Below, piece by piece: positions 33,435 to 42,811 of a stretch of DNA of 52,092 bases (within the stretch, counting starts at the first letter, position 1; every line of letters begins with the position of its first letter). Made by a program: the position numbers and the translations under genes. The stretch spans positions 1-52,092 of the forward strand of contig DCAB01000004.1 of NCBI GenBank assembly GCA_002311855.1, given 5' to 3'. The stretch comes from Candidatus Dadabacteria bacterium UBA1144. Lineage in GTDB: Bacteria > Desulfobacterota_D > UBA1144. The notes below the pieces were generated by a model, which saw only the letters and a list, made by a program, of their open reading frames with translations, ran no database searches and had not been told where the DNA came from.

Positions 33435-34214
33435 TTATCCCATCAATATATCCAAAGCCATCATGATGACCAAACCCACTACAAATCCACCAGTTGCCCA
33501 GTTTTCGTGTCCTCTCCTATGAGTCTCTGGAATTATTTCATGGCTAATCACAAATAGCATCGCTCCTGCAGCAAAGCCTAAACCCCAAGGCAATAAGTGT
33601 TGGAATACAGTTACAAGGGCGACACCCAAAAGACCAAAAACAGGTTCAAATAATCCTGTTATAGTGGCAATCACAAAAGCTTTCGTTCTACTGTATCCTA
33701 CCGCTATTAGCGAGAAAGCAACAGCCATACCCTCAGGAATATTTTGCAGCCCTATCCCCATTGCAAGGCTAGTTCCATTCTCGATATCTCCTCCACCGAA
33801 TCCAATACCAACGGCAAGGCCTTCAGGTATATTATGCAAAGTAATAGCAATTATAAATAACCATACTTTTGAAAGTTTTGCCTTCTCTGCTTTATTGTGG
33901 GATCTACCTAGAATAAAATGCTCGTGTGGTGCTTTGCTTTGGATTATCCATATGCTTAAAACTCCGATTACAAGACCAGAGAGAACTACAAACAATGACA
34001 TACCTTCGCTTTTGTACCATTCATTGCCATAATCGAGTCCAGGTATAATTAATGAAAAAAAACTTGCTGAAAGCATGACGCCCGCTGCAAAACCCAAGGA
34101 AGTATCTTCAAATCTTTCACTTAATTTTTTAATAAAGAAAACCGGCAAGGCTCCGATTGAAGTCGCGATTCCTGCAAGAAAACTGGCGATGAATCCGATA
34201 AGAATAATATCCAT
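33435..34214 (-). CDS. ZIP-family metal (zinc) transporter
   Basis: ZIP proteins import zinc and other divalent metals across the inner membrane. The 259-residue protein has about eight helices. The two metal-site helices carry TLHNIPEGLAVGIGFGGG and GLQNIPEGMAVAFSLIA, the classic HNxPEG pair, with HEIIPE near the C-terminus. A histidine-containing cytoplasmic loop (APHEHFILGRSHN, about 94-106) matches the variable ZIP loop. It resembles ZupT/GufA-type members. No metal regulator is adjacent. Confidence 0.93.
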   Translation of the reverse strand: MDIILIGFIASFLAGIATSIGALPVFFIKKLSERFEDTSLGFAAGVMLSASFFSLIIPGLDYGNEWYKSEGMSLFVVLSGLVIGVLSIWIIQSKAPHEHFILGRSHNKAEKAKLSKVWLFIIAITLHNIPEGLAVGIGFGGGDIENGTSLAMGIGLQNIPEGMAVAFSLIAVGYSRTKAFVIATITGLFEPVFGLLGVALVTVFQHLLPWGLGFAAGAMLFVISHEIIPETHRRGHENWATGGFVVGLVIMMALDILMG

Positions 34215-34263
34215 ATTAACGGAATAGTAATTTATAATATTAATTGTCTAAGGTCAAAGGAAT

Positions 34264-34788
34264 ATGAATATAAAAATGAAAATATGTATTATTTACGGAT
34301 CAACAAGCTCTTCAACCGAACAAGCAGCCTTGAAAATAAAAAAAAATCTAGAAGTATCCTACGAAGTGAATCTGTACAATATTTACAAACATGATATATC
34401 AATAGTTAAAGGGTATAAAAGTATCATTATTGGTTGTCCGACATGGGATATTGGATTATTACAAGAAGATTGGAGAACAACATTCCCTAATATTGATAAA
34501 ATTAATTTCAAAGATAAGAAAGTTGCATATTTTGGAGCTGGTGATCAATTTGTCTATTCAGAAACTTTCCTTGATGCACTAGGAACTCTAGAAAAAAAGA
34601 TTTCTTCACTTGGTGGAAAGACAATTGGATATTGTTCATCAAAGGACTACAAATTTCGCAACTCCAAAGCGTTGAGAGGAGAAAAATTTGTTGGTTTAGG
34701 GTTTGACAACGATAACGAACCTGAGAAGACTGAAAGAAGGATTAACGAGTGGTGCAAAATTCTTAGAAAAGAACTTGACCATCCTTAG
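34264..34788 (+). CDS. fld: Flavodoxin, long-chain type
   Basis: Flavodoxin carries electrons with FMN and often replaces ferredoxin under iron limitation. The 174-residue protein has the FMN phosphate loop YGSTSSSTEQAA near the start, the first isoalloxazine loop CPTWDIGLLQEDW with Trp, and GAGDQFVYSETFLDALG. The region KALRGEKFVGLGFDNDNE is the extra loop that splits strand 5 in long-chain flavodoxins. AAAGGA precedes the ATG at 34264; a second in-frame ATG four codons later is possible. It stands alone between the ZIP transporter (divergent) and a silent gap. Confidence 0.94.
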   Translation: MNIKMKICIIYGSTSSSTEQAALKIKKNLEVSYEVNLYNIYKHDISIVKGYKSIIIGCPTWDIGLLQEDWRTTFPNIDKINFKDKKVAYFGAGDQFVYSETFLDALGTLEKKISSLGGKTIGYCSSKDYKFRNSKALRGEKFVGLGFDNDNEPEKTERRINEWCKILRKELDHP

Positions 34789-35055
34789 TAAACTAAGTTT
34801 AAAGATTAAGTCTTTTCCACAATTAGATAATTTATTGAAGGAAATAAGTGACGAACCCTAATACGCAAAACAAAACTACCCAAAAAAGCATAAAAAGCCT
34901 TTAATCTCCTTTTGCTTCTTTCCTCTCATAAAAAGTTCTAGCACGAAATCCTTAAGAAACCAATATCAGGTTCCCTGCAATTGTCTACAGAACTCTTTTG
35001 TATTTAACACTTGAAATTACTTCACATATTCTCATTTGAAAAACTCGTCGTTAAA
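34789..35055. other. Non-coding gap, no gene seen
   Basis: These 267 bases lie between the convergent flavodoxin and pgpA genes. I find no reading frame or tRNA. A short inverted element CAGG-TTC-CCTG lies near 34967, and A- and T-rich arms around AAAAGC (about 34905-34952) could act as a weak two-way terminator. It is unusually long for a convergent spacer in this window. Confidence 0.5.
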
Positions 35056-35505
35056 CTAAAAAATTATAATCTGCAAACATAAATTAGCTACCACGCCAGC
35101 AGCCACATCATCTAACGTAATTCCTAGGCCACCTGGCAATTTTTCAAATTCTTTGATAAATAAGGGCTTCCAGATATCAAATAATCTAAAAAGAACAAAG
35201 GCTGAAAAAAGATTTAATATTGAGAATGGAATAAATAAAAGAGCAACAAAGAATCCAGCCACCTCATCTATCACTACCTTGGGAGGATCATCTGAATTAA
35301 AGATTTTTATAGAATAATGAGAAAAAATTATAGAAATAAAAACTATCAGCAAGGTAATTAAAGCTAGTTGTAGAGAGGGAGGATTAAAAAACAAAATTAT
35401 AAAATAGTAAAAAATTAACGCGGTAAATGTTCCAAATGTTCCTGGCAGCTTAGGCATGTATCCGGAATAAAAAAAAGTTGAAATTAGTTTCACAAAATTG
35501 TTCAT
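35056..35505 (-). CDS. pgpA: Phosphatidylglycerophosphatase A
   Basis: PgpA removes the phosphate from phosphatidylglycerol phosphate in the inner membrane. The 149-residue protein has four or so membrane helices and all family blocks: GYMPKLPGTFGT (15-26), VIDEVAGFFVALLF with the conserved DE, LFRLFDIWKP, and LPGGLGITLDDVAAG. It is the only gene on the minus strand here and diverges from the RND adaptor gene. Confidence 0.95.
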   Translation of the reverse strand: MNNFVKLISTFFYSGYMPKLPGTFGTFTALIFYYFIILFFNPPSLQLALITLLIVFISIIFSHYSIKIFNSDDPPKVVIDEVAGFFVALLFIPFSILNLFSAFVLFRLFDIWKPLFIKEFEKLPGGLGITLDDVAAGVVANLCLQIIIF

Positions 35506-35567
35506 TAAATGAAAATTATGTTTTATGTAGATAATTAATCAACTGATAAAAAAGAAAAATAAATTAA

Positions 35568-35576
35568 TGATATAAT
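35568..35576 (+). promoter_or_regulatory. Extended -10 element of the RND operon
   Basis: TGA-TATAAT is a consensus extended -10 box, ending 7 bases before the adaptor ATG at 35584. No -35 box is evident, as expected for this class. Transcription would start at or next to the ATG, giving a leaderless message. Confidence 0.45.
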
Positions 35577-35583
35577 AAATGCG

Positions 35584-36645
35584 ATGCGTAAGCTTAGCAG
35601 TCAAAATTTTTCATCCCTATTTCTTTTCTTTTTAATTTTAGGATTCCCGTCAACTTCTATCTCCTATGAGACAGAAGTGACAGCCATTAAATTAAAAAGA
35701 AATAACCAGCCTTCAACAATAAAATTGAATTCAAGTGCTATGGCATTTCAGGAGTACACGTTGAGCTCAGAAGTTGCTGGAAACATAATCAAAGTAAGCA
35801 AACTTGAGGGAGACAAAGTGAGCAAAGACAAAGTTTTTGCTATTATAAATCCCACTAAGTATGAAATAGCCTTAAAGCAAGCACAAGAGGAGCTATTTGC
35901 CATAGAAGCAAAACTTAGAAAATCCAGTTTAAAGCTCCAAAGATATCATCAGTTACTTACAAAAGAGATTATCTCGCAAGAAGAATTTGAAGAAGTTTTT
36001 TATGAAGAACAAAATTTATTATCTAAATTTAATTCACAATTTGAATCTGTAAAAAAAGCCGAACTAGACTTAGACCAATGTAATATCAAACCCAACTTTA
36101 GCGGAATAATTTCAAAGAAATATATTAAAGAAGGAGATTTCGTAGACATTGGTGATCCATTGTTTGAAATCACTAACAATGAGATATTAGAAGTAAGTAT
36201 CTATATTCCGGATTTGTATATCAATAAAATTCATAAAGGTTCTAATGTATCAATGGAGACAAGTGATGCAAAAAGGATAAATACTACTATCGATGCAATC
36301 ATTAACAAAATTGAAAATACGACTGGAACCTTTATGGGTAAAATCTACTTAGATAATTCTGTCAATATCATTCCCGGCCAGGAAATCATTGTAGAAATCG
36401 AGTTATCCTCGGAGGACAATCTTCTAAGAATCAATAAAGATTGCGTTAATAACACCCAGGATGGAAAATTCGTTTATAAAATCATAAAAGACAAAGTTTA
36501 CCCCGTAAAAATTGAAATTATTGAGGATCAAGATGGTTATTTCCTTGCAAAAGGTGATATAGAAGAAGGTGATATCATTGTTCTAGATGGTAACGAAACA
36601 TTGATGCCCAATCAAAAAGTTAAAGTAATTTCAATAAAAGAATGA
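35584..36645 (+). CDS. RND efflux periplasmic adaptor (membrane fusion protein)
   Basis: The adaptor bridges an inner-membrane RND pump to an outer-membrane channel. The 353-residue protein has an N-terminal signal segment (about residues 10-27). It then has the first lipoyl half (LSSEVAGNIIKVSKLEGDKV), a helical hairpin (about 98-160) rich in Glu and Lys, and the second lipoyl half (CNIKPNFSGIISKKYIKEGD). Beta-barrel and membrane-proximal domains follow to the end. No lipobox cysteine is seen. The RND pump gene starts one base after its stop, so the two form a pair. Confidence 0.9.
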   Translation: MRKLSSQNFSSLFLFFLILGFPSTSISYETEVTAIKLKRNNQPSTIKLNSSAMAFQEYTLSSEVAGNIIKVSKLEGDKVSKDKVFAIINPTKYEIALKQAQEELFAIEAKLRKSSLKLQRYHQLLTKEIISQEEFEEVFYEEQNLLSKFNSQFESVKKAELDLDQCNIKPNFSGIISKKYIKEGDFVDIGDPLFEITNNEILEVSIYIPDLYINKIHKGSNVSMETSDAKRINTTIDAIINKIENTTGTFMGKIYLDNSVNIIPGQEIIVEIELSSEDNLLRINKDCVNNTQDGKFVYKIIKDKVYPVKIEIIEDQDGYFLAKGDIEEGDIIVLDGNETLMPNQKVKVISIKE

Positions 36646-36646
36646 A

Positions 36647-39600
36647 ATGAATATTTCAGATTATTCTGTTAAAAATTTTATCACAATTATATCTATTGCT
36701 TCTTTATGCTTCATTTTCGGAGTGATATCTCTCAAGTCAATTCCAATACAACTAGTTCCTACTGTAGATAAACCTGAGATTACCGTTATAACAGATTGGT
36801 CAGGAGCCAGCCCTGAAGAGATTGAAAGTGAAATAATAATTCGTCAAGAAGACAAACTCAAAAGCCTCGAAGGTTTAGAGCTAATGGAGAGTACAAGCAT
36901 TGAAGGCAAAGGAGAAATAACATTAAAGCTTAAACAAGGGAAAGATATCGATACCGCCATTATTAAGGTTTCGAATCTTTTAAACCAAGTTAAAAATTTA
37001 CCTTCTGATTCTGATAAGCCTATCATCAAATCCGTATCGTCGGACACCTCACCAATCGCGTGGTTTATTCTAAAATCTAAAAATAATCAATCAATTCATG
37101 AATATAAAGATTTTGCAGAAGATTTTATTAAGACCGCATTTGAAAGAGTTCCCGGCGTTGGAGCGTCCAATATCTTCGGGGGCAGATCAAAGGAGATTCA
37201 TATAATTATCGATAATAACAAAATAGCCTTTATGGGATTAAGCCTAATTGAAATTAGCAATATTATAAAAAATAACAATATCGATATAAGTTCAGGAAAT
37301 GTCGAAGAAGGAAAAAGAAAATATTTAATCAGGACCACAGGAGAATTTACCAGTCTATCAGATATTGAAAATTTAGTTATAAGGAAAATAGGAAATAACT
37401 CCGTTCGACTTAAAAATATATCAAATATATCTTTTGCTTATGAAGATGAAGATTATCTGGTTCGTCATCTAGGAGATGAAGCAATAGCCATCAACGCAGT
37501 AAAAGAGACAGGGGCCAACACTATTAAGGTTTTTGAGAATCTACTTTTAGAAATGAAGTATCTTAATAAAGGTGCTTTGAAAGAAAACGATTTATATTTA
37601 ACAAATGTTTATTCTGACACATTTTATATCAATTCATCAATTAATTTCGTAAAACAAAATCTCATACTGGGTGCAATCCTTTCCATCATCGTTCTTTTGT
37701 TATTTTTGAAATCTTTTAAGACCACGTTTGTCCTTGCTATTGCCATCCCTACCAGCATTATCAGTTCTTTTATAATTTTCGATACCCTAGGAAGGACTAT
37801 TAACCTTGTAAGTCTTGCTGGTATGAGTTTTGCTGTAGGAATGGTTTTAGACAACTCCTTAGTAGTTTTAGAAAACATATTCTCCAAAATAGAGTCAGGA
37901 ATAGGGGATATTAAAGAGGCTTGCATAAAAGGGACGAAAGAAGTCTCTGGCGCTATTCTTGCAAGTTCGTTAACAACCATAGTCGTTTTCATCCCAATCT
38001 TTTTTCTCAGCAATGAAGTCGGTCAATTATTTAAAGATATTGCAATTGCAATATCAGTGTCCATATTTCTAAGCTTGTTGGTTTCATTAACTTTAATCCC
38101 TGGTATGTCATCTAGGATCTTAAATTCGAATAAAGAAAATATCAAAATAAAAAATAAATATTTTTTGAAAATTACCAATATTTTAGATTCAATTTCCATA
38201 ACAATAAAAAGAAAAATACTGCTTTATTTAGAAAAGATCTTAAATTCTACAACAAGAGTAACTATTAGTTTTATTTTGATAATCTCCGTATCCCTAATGA
38301 CCACATATTTAATCTTTCCCAAAACTGAATATCTTCCCGAAGGCAATAGAAATCTTATTATTGCGATACTTATCCCACCACAGGGATACAATATAAACAA
38401 AATAAAAGAGATAGGAATCAAAGCAGAAAAAAATTTGGAAAAATTCTGGAAAACTGGTGAATCCGGAAAAAAACGAATAGCAAATTTCTTCTTTGTCGCA
38501 AGACCAAAATCTGTTTTCATGGGTGCTGTTGCAGAAAATCCTAAGAAAATTAGAGAATTCATACCTGAACTGAGAAAAGCCGCATCAGGGAACCCTGGAT
38601 TCATTACAATTGTAAATCAGTCAAGTTTGTTTAGCAGGTCAATTGGTGAGAGGAGAGCCGTAGAAATTGACATACAAGGCAATAACTATGATTCGATATT
38701 GACTCTTTCAAGAATCATATTTGCTCAATTATCTGCTTCTTTTCCAAACTTTCAAATTAGACCGAAACCTAGCTTGTCCGACTCAAATCCAGAAATAAAA
38801 ATAAAACCTAATAATATTAATTTAAATGAGGTTGGACTAACAACAAGAGAGTTGGGGTTAATAACAAACATCTTGATAGATGGCGCATTGATAACCGAAT
38901 TCAATGATGGTGGAAATCAAATAGATGTTAAATTAAGATCAAGGTCTCCGACCAATATTAGTACCAGCGATATTAATACTCAATTTATTTATCATAAAAA
39001 AAAATTATTCCCCATTTCATATATAGCTAACGTTGATATAGTGAATTCCGCACAACAAATTAATCATGTAGAACGTCAAAGAACTATAAAATTGCAAATT
39101 ACCCCCAGCGAAGAGACAAACATAGAAGAAGCTGTTCAAATGATAGAGAAAGTTGTATATTCCAGTGACAATCTGAAAATTGCAAAGTCTAACAATTTAC
39201 AAATCAAAACAACAGGAATTGTCGGAAAATTAAAACAAGCAAAAGAGTCATTGGGTATAAATTTCATATATGCACTTATTATCTCGTATTTTTTGTTAGC
39301 ATCATTGTTTCAAAGTTTTATTTATCCTATAGTCGTTCTAACAATAGTTCCCCTATCCGCACTTGGTGGATTATTAGGTTTAAATTTTTTGAATCTTTTT
39401 ACTGTTCAACCCCTTAACATGCTAACAATGCTTGGATTCATTATTTTACTTGGTATTGTAGTCAATAATGCTATTTTGATAGTATATCGTGCATTAAATT
39501 ATTTTAGATCTGGAGAAATGAACATGATAAATTCCTCCATACAGGCAGTTGGAGACAGAATAAGGCCTATTTTTATGACAACTTGCACGACGATATTTGG

Positions 39601-39772
39601 CTTATTACCGTTAGCAGTATTGCCAGGGTCAGGATCAGAGTTGTATAGAGGGCTAGGTGTGGTAATTTTATCGGGATTGTTATTGGCAACTTTTTTCACA
39701 TTATTTCTTACACCAATTTCAATCGTTTTAATAAATCAAATAAGTAAGTTTAGAAAACAAAATATTGTATAA
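36647..39772 (+). CDS. RND-family efflux transporter (HAE1-like)
   Basis: The pump uses the proton gradient to export compounds from the membrane or periplasm. The 1041-residue protein has the RND double layout: helix 1 (about 10-30), a large periplasmic loop, six helices (about 335-480), and the same again in the second half (helices from about 870). The proton-relay helix reads GMSFAVGMVLDNSLVVLEN, with Asp at about 402 and Asn where AcrB has a second Asp, as in many HAE1 relatives. Other blocks include PEITVITDWSGASPEEIE near residue 45 and the late PLALLPG-like LLPLAVLPGSGSE. No outer-membrane TolC-type channel is linked. Substrate unknown. Confidence 0.93.
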   Translation: MNISDYSVKNFITIISIASLCFIFGVISLKSIPIQLVPTVDKPEITVITDWSGASPEEIESEIIIRQEDKLKSLEGLELMESTSIEGKGEITLKLKQGKDIDTAIIKVSNLLNQVKNLPSDSDKPIIKSVSSDTSPIAWFILKSKNNQSIHEYKDFAEDFIKTAFERVPGVGASNIFGGRSKEIHIIIDNNKIAFMGLSLIEISNIIKNNNIDISSGNVEEGKRKYLIRTTGEFTSLSDIENLVIRKIGNNSVRLKNISNISFAYEDEDYLVRHLGDEAIAINAVKETGANTIKVFENLLLEMKYLNKGALKENDLYLTNVYSDTFYINSSINFVKQNLILGAILSIIVLLLFLKSFKTTFVLAIAIPTSIISSFIIFDTLGRTINLVSLAGMSFAVGMVLDNSLVVLENIFSKIESGIGDIKEACIKGTKEVSGAILASSLTTIVVFIPIFFLSNEVGQLFKDIAIAISVSIFLSLLVSLTLIPGMSSRILNSNKENIKIKNKYFLKITNILDSISITIKRKILLYLEKILNSTTRVTISFILIISVSLMTTYLIFPKTEYLPEGNRNLIIAILIPPQGYNINKIKEIGIKAEKNLEKFWKTGESGKKRIANFFFVARPKSVFMGAVAENPKKIREFIPELRKAASGNPGFITIVNQSSLFSRSIGERRAVEIDIQGNNYDSILTLSRIIFAQLSASFPNFQIRPKPSLSDSNPEIKIKPNNINLNEVGLTTRELGLITNILIDGALITEFNDGGNQIDVKLRSRSPTNISTSDINTQFIYHKKKLFPISYIANVDIVNSAQQINHVERQRTIKLQITPSEETNIEEAVQMIEKVVYSSDNLKIAKSNNLQIKTTGIVGKLKQAKESLGINFIYALIISYFLLASLFQSFIYPIVVLTIVPLSALGGLLGLNFLNLFTVQPLNMLTMLGFIILLGIVVNNAILIVYRALNYFRSGEMNMINSSIQAVGDRIRPIFMTTCTTIFGLLPLAVLPGSGSELYRGLGVVILSGLLLATFFTLFLTPISIVLINQISKFRKQNIV

Positions 39773-39783
39773 TTTTTTAGCTC

Positions 39784-41109
39784 ATGAATTTTCTCGAATC
39801 AGTACATAAATTTTACGATTCCGCATCAAGTCATCTTGCGATTCCTGAAGGACTTGTAAGTCAGATAAAAGCGCCCGATTGCGTTTATCACCTTCGGTTT
39901 CCTATAAAATTGGATAATGGTCAAATAAAAGTAGTCAATGCGTGGCATTGTCAACATAGTAACCACAAAAATCCTCTTAAGGGTGGTATTAGATTTAGCA
40001 ATCTCGTTGACGAAGAAGAAGTAACTGCATTGGCAACACTTATGACCTTCAAATGTGCATTGGTCGATGTTCCCTTTGCCGGCGGTAAGGGAGGAGTAAG
40101 AATTGACACTAAAGATTTCTCGAGAACCGAGATCGAAAGAATAACAAGAAGATATTCTTTCGAATTATATAAAAGAAATTCTCTAGGTCCTAATAGTTAT
40201 GTTCCTTCAACTGACTATGGAACCACCTCCAGGGAAATGAGTTGGATATTCGACACATATAAAACTCTCTCTAACGACGCTGTAGATTCAGCTGGATCAG
40301 TCACATCTAAAAACATCTCTCAAGGTGGCATTAGAGGAAGAGTGGAGGCTACAGGAAAAGGAGTTTATATTGGGCTAAGAGTGCTATTGGACGATAAAGA
40401 AGAAATGAAAAAAATTAGTTTAGAACCCGGCATAAAAGACAAAAAAATAATAATCCAAGGATTTGGCAATGTAGGTTATCACTCAGCTTTATTCCTAAAA
40501 GAAGCAGGTGCAAAAATAATTGGAATATGTGAATATAATGGATCCATTTACAATCCAGATGGTTTAAATCCTGAGAAAGTAAAAAAACATCTACAAAATG
40601 GAAAGTCAATTTTGGAGTATCCGAACTGTACAGTCTTTGATGATCCTTATCATGTTTTTTATCTTGATTGCGACATACTCTTGCCAGCAGCCTTAGAAGA
40701 ACAAATCAATAAGGAAAATATGAAAAAAATTAATGCAAAAATTATTGCTGAAGGTGCCAATGGACCATTAACTTACGAAGCGGACCAGTATTTATCGAAA
40801 AATTCTGTTTTGATTCTACCTGATTTATTTTTAAACTCGGGTGGTGTTATAGTCTCTTATTTTGAATGGCTGAAAAATCTGAATCATGTAAGGTTCGGAA
40901 GAATTATGGGCGACAATAGCGCCAAGAAAGACATTGATGAAATTCATTTTGTTAATAGAGCCCTAGAGGATACTATGTCCGCAGCTTTTAATTCCATGAA
41001 GAACAAGAGAAAAGAATTAGGGTATCAAATTTCTTTGAGAGAATCTGCCTACAAAGTTGCGATAGAGAAGATAGCAACAATATATGAAGAGATGGGAATA
41101 TTTCCTTAG
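39784..41109 (+). CDS. gdhA: Glutamate dehydrogenase (Glu/Leu/Phe/Val family)
   Basis: The enzyme interconverts glutamate with 2-oxoglutarate and ammonia. The 441-residue protein has KNPLKGGIRFS (substrate lysine region, about 61-71), the catalytic-lysine block VDVPFAGGKGGVRI (about 97-110), and SYVPSTDYGTTSREM. The Rossmann loop IIQGFGNVGYHSALFLKEAGA follows (about 220), then AEGANGPLTYEAD and LPDLFLNSGGVIVSYFEW. The pattern fits the NAD-linked branch related to the mitochondrial enzyme better than E. coli GdhA, but coenzyme use is not certain. It starts 11 bases after the RND pump, and the first GT-C gene follows after 21 bases. Confidence 0.92.
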   Translation: MNFLESVHKFYDSASSHLAIPEGLVSQIKAPDCVYHLRFPIKLDNGQIKVVNAWHCQHSNHKNPLKGGIRFSNLVDEEEVTALATLMTFKCALVDVPFAGGKGGVRIDTKDFSRTEIERITRRYSFELYKRNSLGPNSYVPSTDYGTTSREMSWIFDTYKTLSNDAVDSAGSVTSKNISQGGIRGRVEATGKGVYIGLRVLLDDKEEMKKISLEPGIKDKKIIIQGFGNVGYHSALFLKEAGAKIIGICEYNGSIYNPDGLNPEKVKKHLQNGKSILEYPNCTVFDDPYHVFYLDCDILLPAALEEQINKENMKKINAKIIAEGANGPLTYEADQYLSKNSVLILPDLFLNSGGVIVSYFEWLKNLNHVRFGRIMGDNSAKKDIDEIHFVNRALEDTMSAAFNSMKNKRKELGYQISLRESAYKVAIEKIATIYEEMGIFP

Positions 41110-41130
41110 TCATTTAATCGAGAAGAATAA

Positions 41131-42765
41131 ATGAATAAATTCTTACACAAATTTTCTAAAGAGATTATTTTATTTATTTTTGCATCAATCTGGTTTTACT
41201 TTTTCACGGGCGGCATAATCTTAAATCCCTTTTACATTGATTGGATATTGCCAAGCGATGCAGAAACCCATTGGCTTGGATGGCAATTTTATAAAGAACA
41301 ACCTTTTTTCCAATTTCCTTTATTTAAAAATCCCAATTACGGATTAGAACTTGGTTCTTCACTTGTATTGAATGATTCACTTGCAATTATGGCAATCCTA
41401 TTTAAACCCTTTGCCTCATTTATACCTTTTGAATTTCAGTATTTTGGTATTTGGATTTATATGTGCTTTTTACTTCAGACATATGCAGCATTTAAAATCT
41501 TCTCCCATTTTACAACTGATAATTATTTAAAAATAATTATTCCTCTTTTTTTCATACTACTACCACCATTTCTTTGGAGAATACATGGCCACTTCGCATT
41601 AATAGGACAATGGACACTTTTATTTGGTCTCTTTCTATATATAACAAAAAGAAATTTCAATTTCTTCAATTGGATTTTATTGATTTCCATATCGTTTTTT
41701 GTCAATGCCTATCTTAGTGCAATGATAATGGGATTATTCGTCTGCGACTTAATAAAACATGTCTACTCAACTAGAGATATTAGTTTGAAAGCTTCTATTC
41801 TATATCTAACGAAATTCCTAATCTCAGTGATTATCATATTGTTTTCTCTCGGATATCTTATGGTTGGTAAAGGTGCCGGTGGTTCCGGCTACGGAAGATA
41901 TAATGCAAATTTGAACAGTTTTTTTGACCCAGACACTATATGGTCAACTTCTTTTATTGATCTACCTACACCCATAGCAGGATATGAGGGATTTGCATTT
42001 CCGGGCTTAGGTTTATTTATAATATTCATATTAGTATTTACAAGAATTATTTTTTCAAAATTTAAATTAAATAAATTCTATTTACCCCTTATCTGTCTTT
42101 GTTTAATTTTTTATATTTTTGCTCTTTCAAATAACATTATCTTTGGAAAGGACTTGCTTTTCACCTACGAAGTACCTAAGCCGTTAATATTTCTTACCAA
42201 GATTTTTAGAAGCTCGGGAAGATTCATTTGGCCGTTGTTTTATGTAATAACTATTGGATCTTTTGTATTCCTTTTAAAAAACTACCCAAAAAGATATCTT
42301 AGATATGGCTTACTAATACTCCTCATCTTACAGATTTATGATTTAAAAGATGCTAGAAATTATTTTAATTACAAACATACCGATACAGCTACACATTTTG
42401 GTAGAAAAGGAGAATGGGAATCCCCTCTGAAAAATGAAATATGGCAACAATTATCGTCAAAATATAAAAAAATATACTATGTATACACCTCCAATAGACC
42501 AAAAGATTATTTTCCTATATCACATTTTGCTGCAAAAAATAAAATGTCTATAAATACAGGTTACTTTTCAAGAATGAGTAAAGCTGTTACGAAAAAGGTA
42601 AATAGAACCTTAAAGAGAAACATGATAAATAACGAATTAGACAATGATGCTCTATATTTTATTTACGATGAAAAAATTTGGTTGCTTGTTTTAGAAGAAC
42701 ATAGTGAATCAGATTTGATAAAAGAAATAGATGGATTCAGAATATTGGCTCCAAATTTTTATTAA
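41131..42765 (+). CDS. DUF6311-like polytopic membrane protein, probable GT-C glycosyltransferase (copy A)
   Basis: The 544-residue protein has about ten or more membrane helices and a soluble C-terminal part. The first outer loop reads PSDAETHWLGWQFY, with Asp43, His47 and Trp51. It is followed by FPLFKNPNYG and the NDSLAIMAILFKPF block. A middle loop has GYGRYNANLNSFFDP and YEGFAFPGLG, and helix-flanking FRSSGRFIWP is shared by all full copies. The C-terminal domain carries HFAAKNKMSINTGYFSR and ends EIDGFRILAPNFY. I recognise the N-terminal half as DUF6311; an acidic residue in the first outer loop before a long membrane domain is the hallmark of GT-C enzymes that use polyprenyl-phosphate sugars. 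That function is inference. Confidence 0.75.
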   Translation: MNKFLHKFSKEIILFIFASIWFYFFTGGIILNPFYIDWILPSDAETHWLGWQFYKEQPFFQFPLFKNPNYGLELGSSLVLNDSLAIMAILFKPFASFIPFEFQYFGIWIYMCFLLQTYAAFKIFSHFTTDNYLKIIIPLFFILLPPFLWRIHGHFALIGQWTLLFGLFLYITKRNFNFFNWILLISISFFVNAYLSAMIMGLFVCDLIKHVYSTRDISLKASILYLTKFLISVIIILFSLGYLMVGKGAGGSGYGRYNANLNSFFDPDTIWSTSFIDLPTPIAGYEGFAFPGLGLFIIFILVFTRIIFSKFKLNKFYLPLICLCLIFYIFALSNNIIFGKDLLFTYEVPKPLIFLTKIFRSSGRFIWPLFYVITIGSFVFLLKNYPKRYLRYGLLILLILQIYDLKDARNYFNYKHTDTATHFGRKGEWESPLKNEIWQQLSSKYKKIYYVYTSNRPKDYFPISHFAAKNKMSINTGYFSRMSKAVTKKVNRTLKRNMINNELDNDALYFIYDEKIWLLVLEEHSESDLIKEIDGFRILAPNFY

Positions 42766-42811
42766 AATTCTTTTAAATATTAGCAAATAAGATTATAATC
42801 AAATCTGTTTT

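Noticed and set aside
37624..38604. Open frames opposite the RND pump
   Set aside because: They are shadows of a clear RND gene, with no recognisable domain and no start signals.
35584..39772. RND pair as a novel transport system
   Set aside because: Adaptor and pump have ordinary layouts; absence of a linked outer-membrane channel is common.
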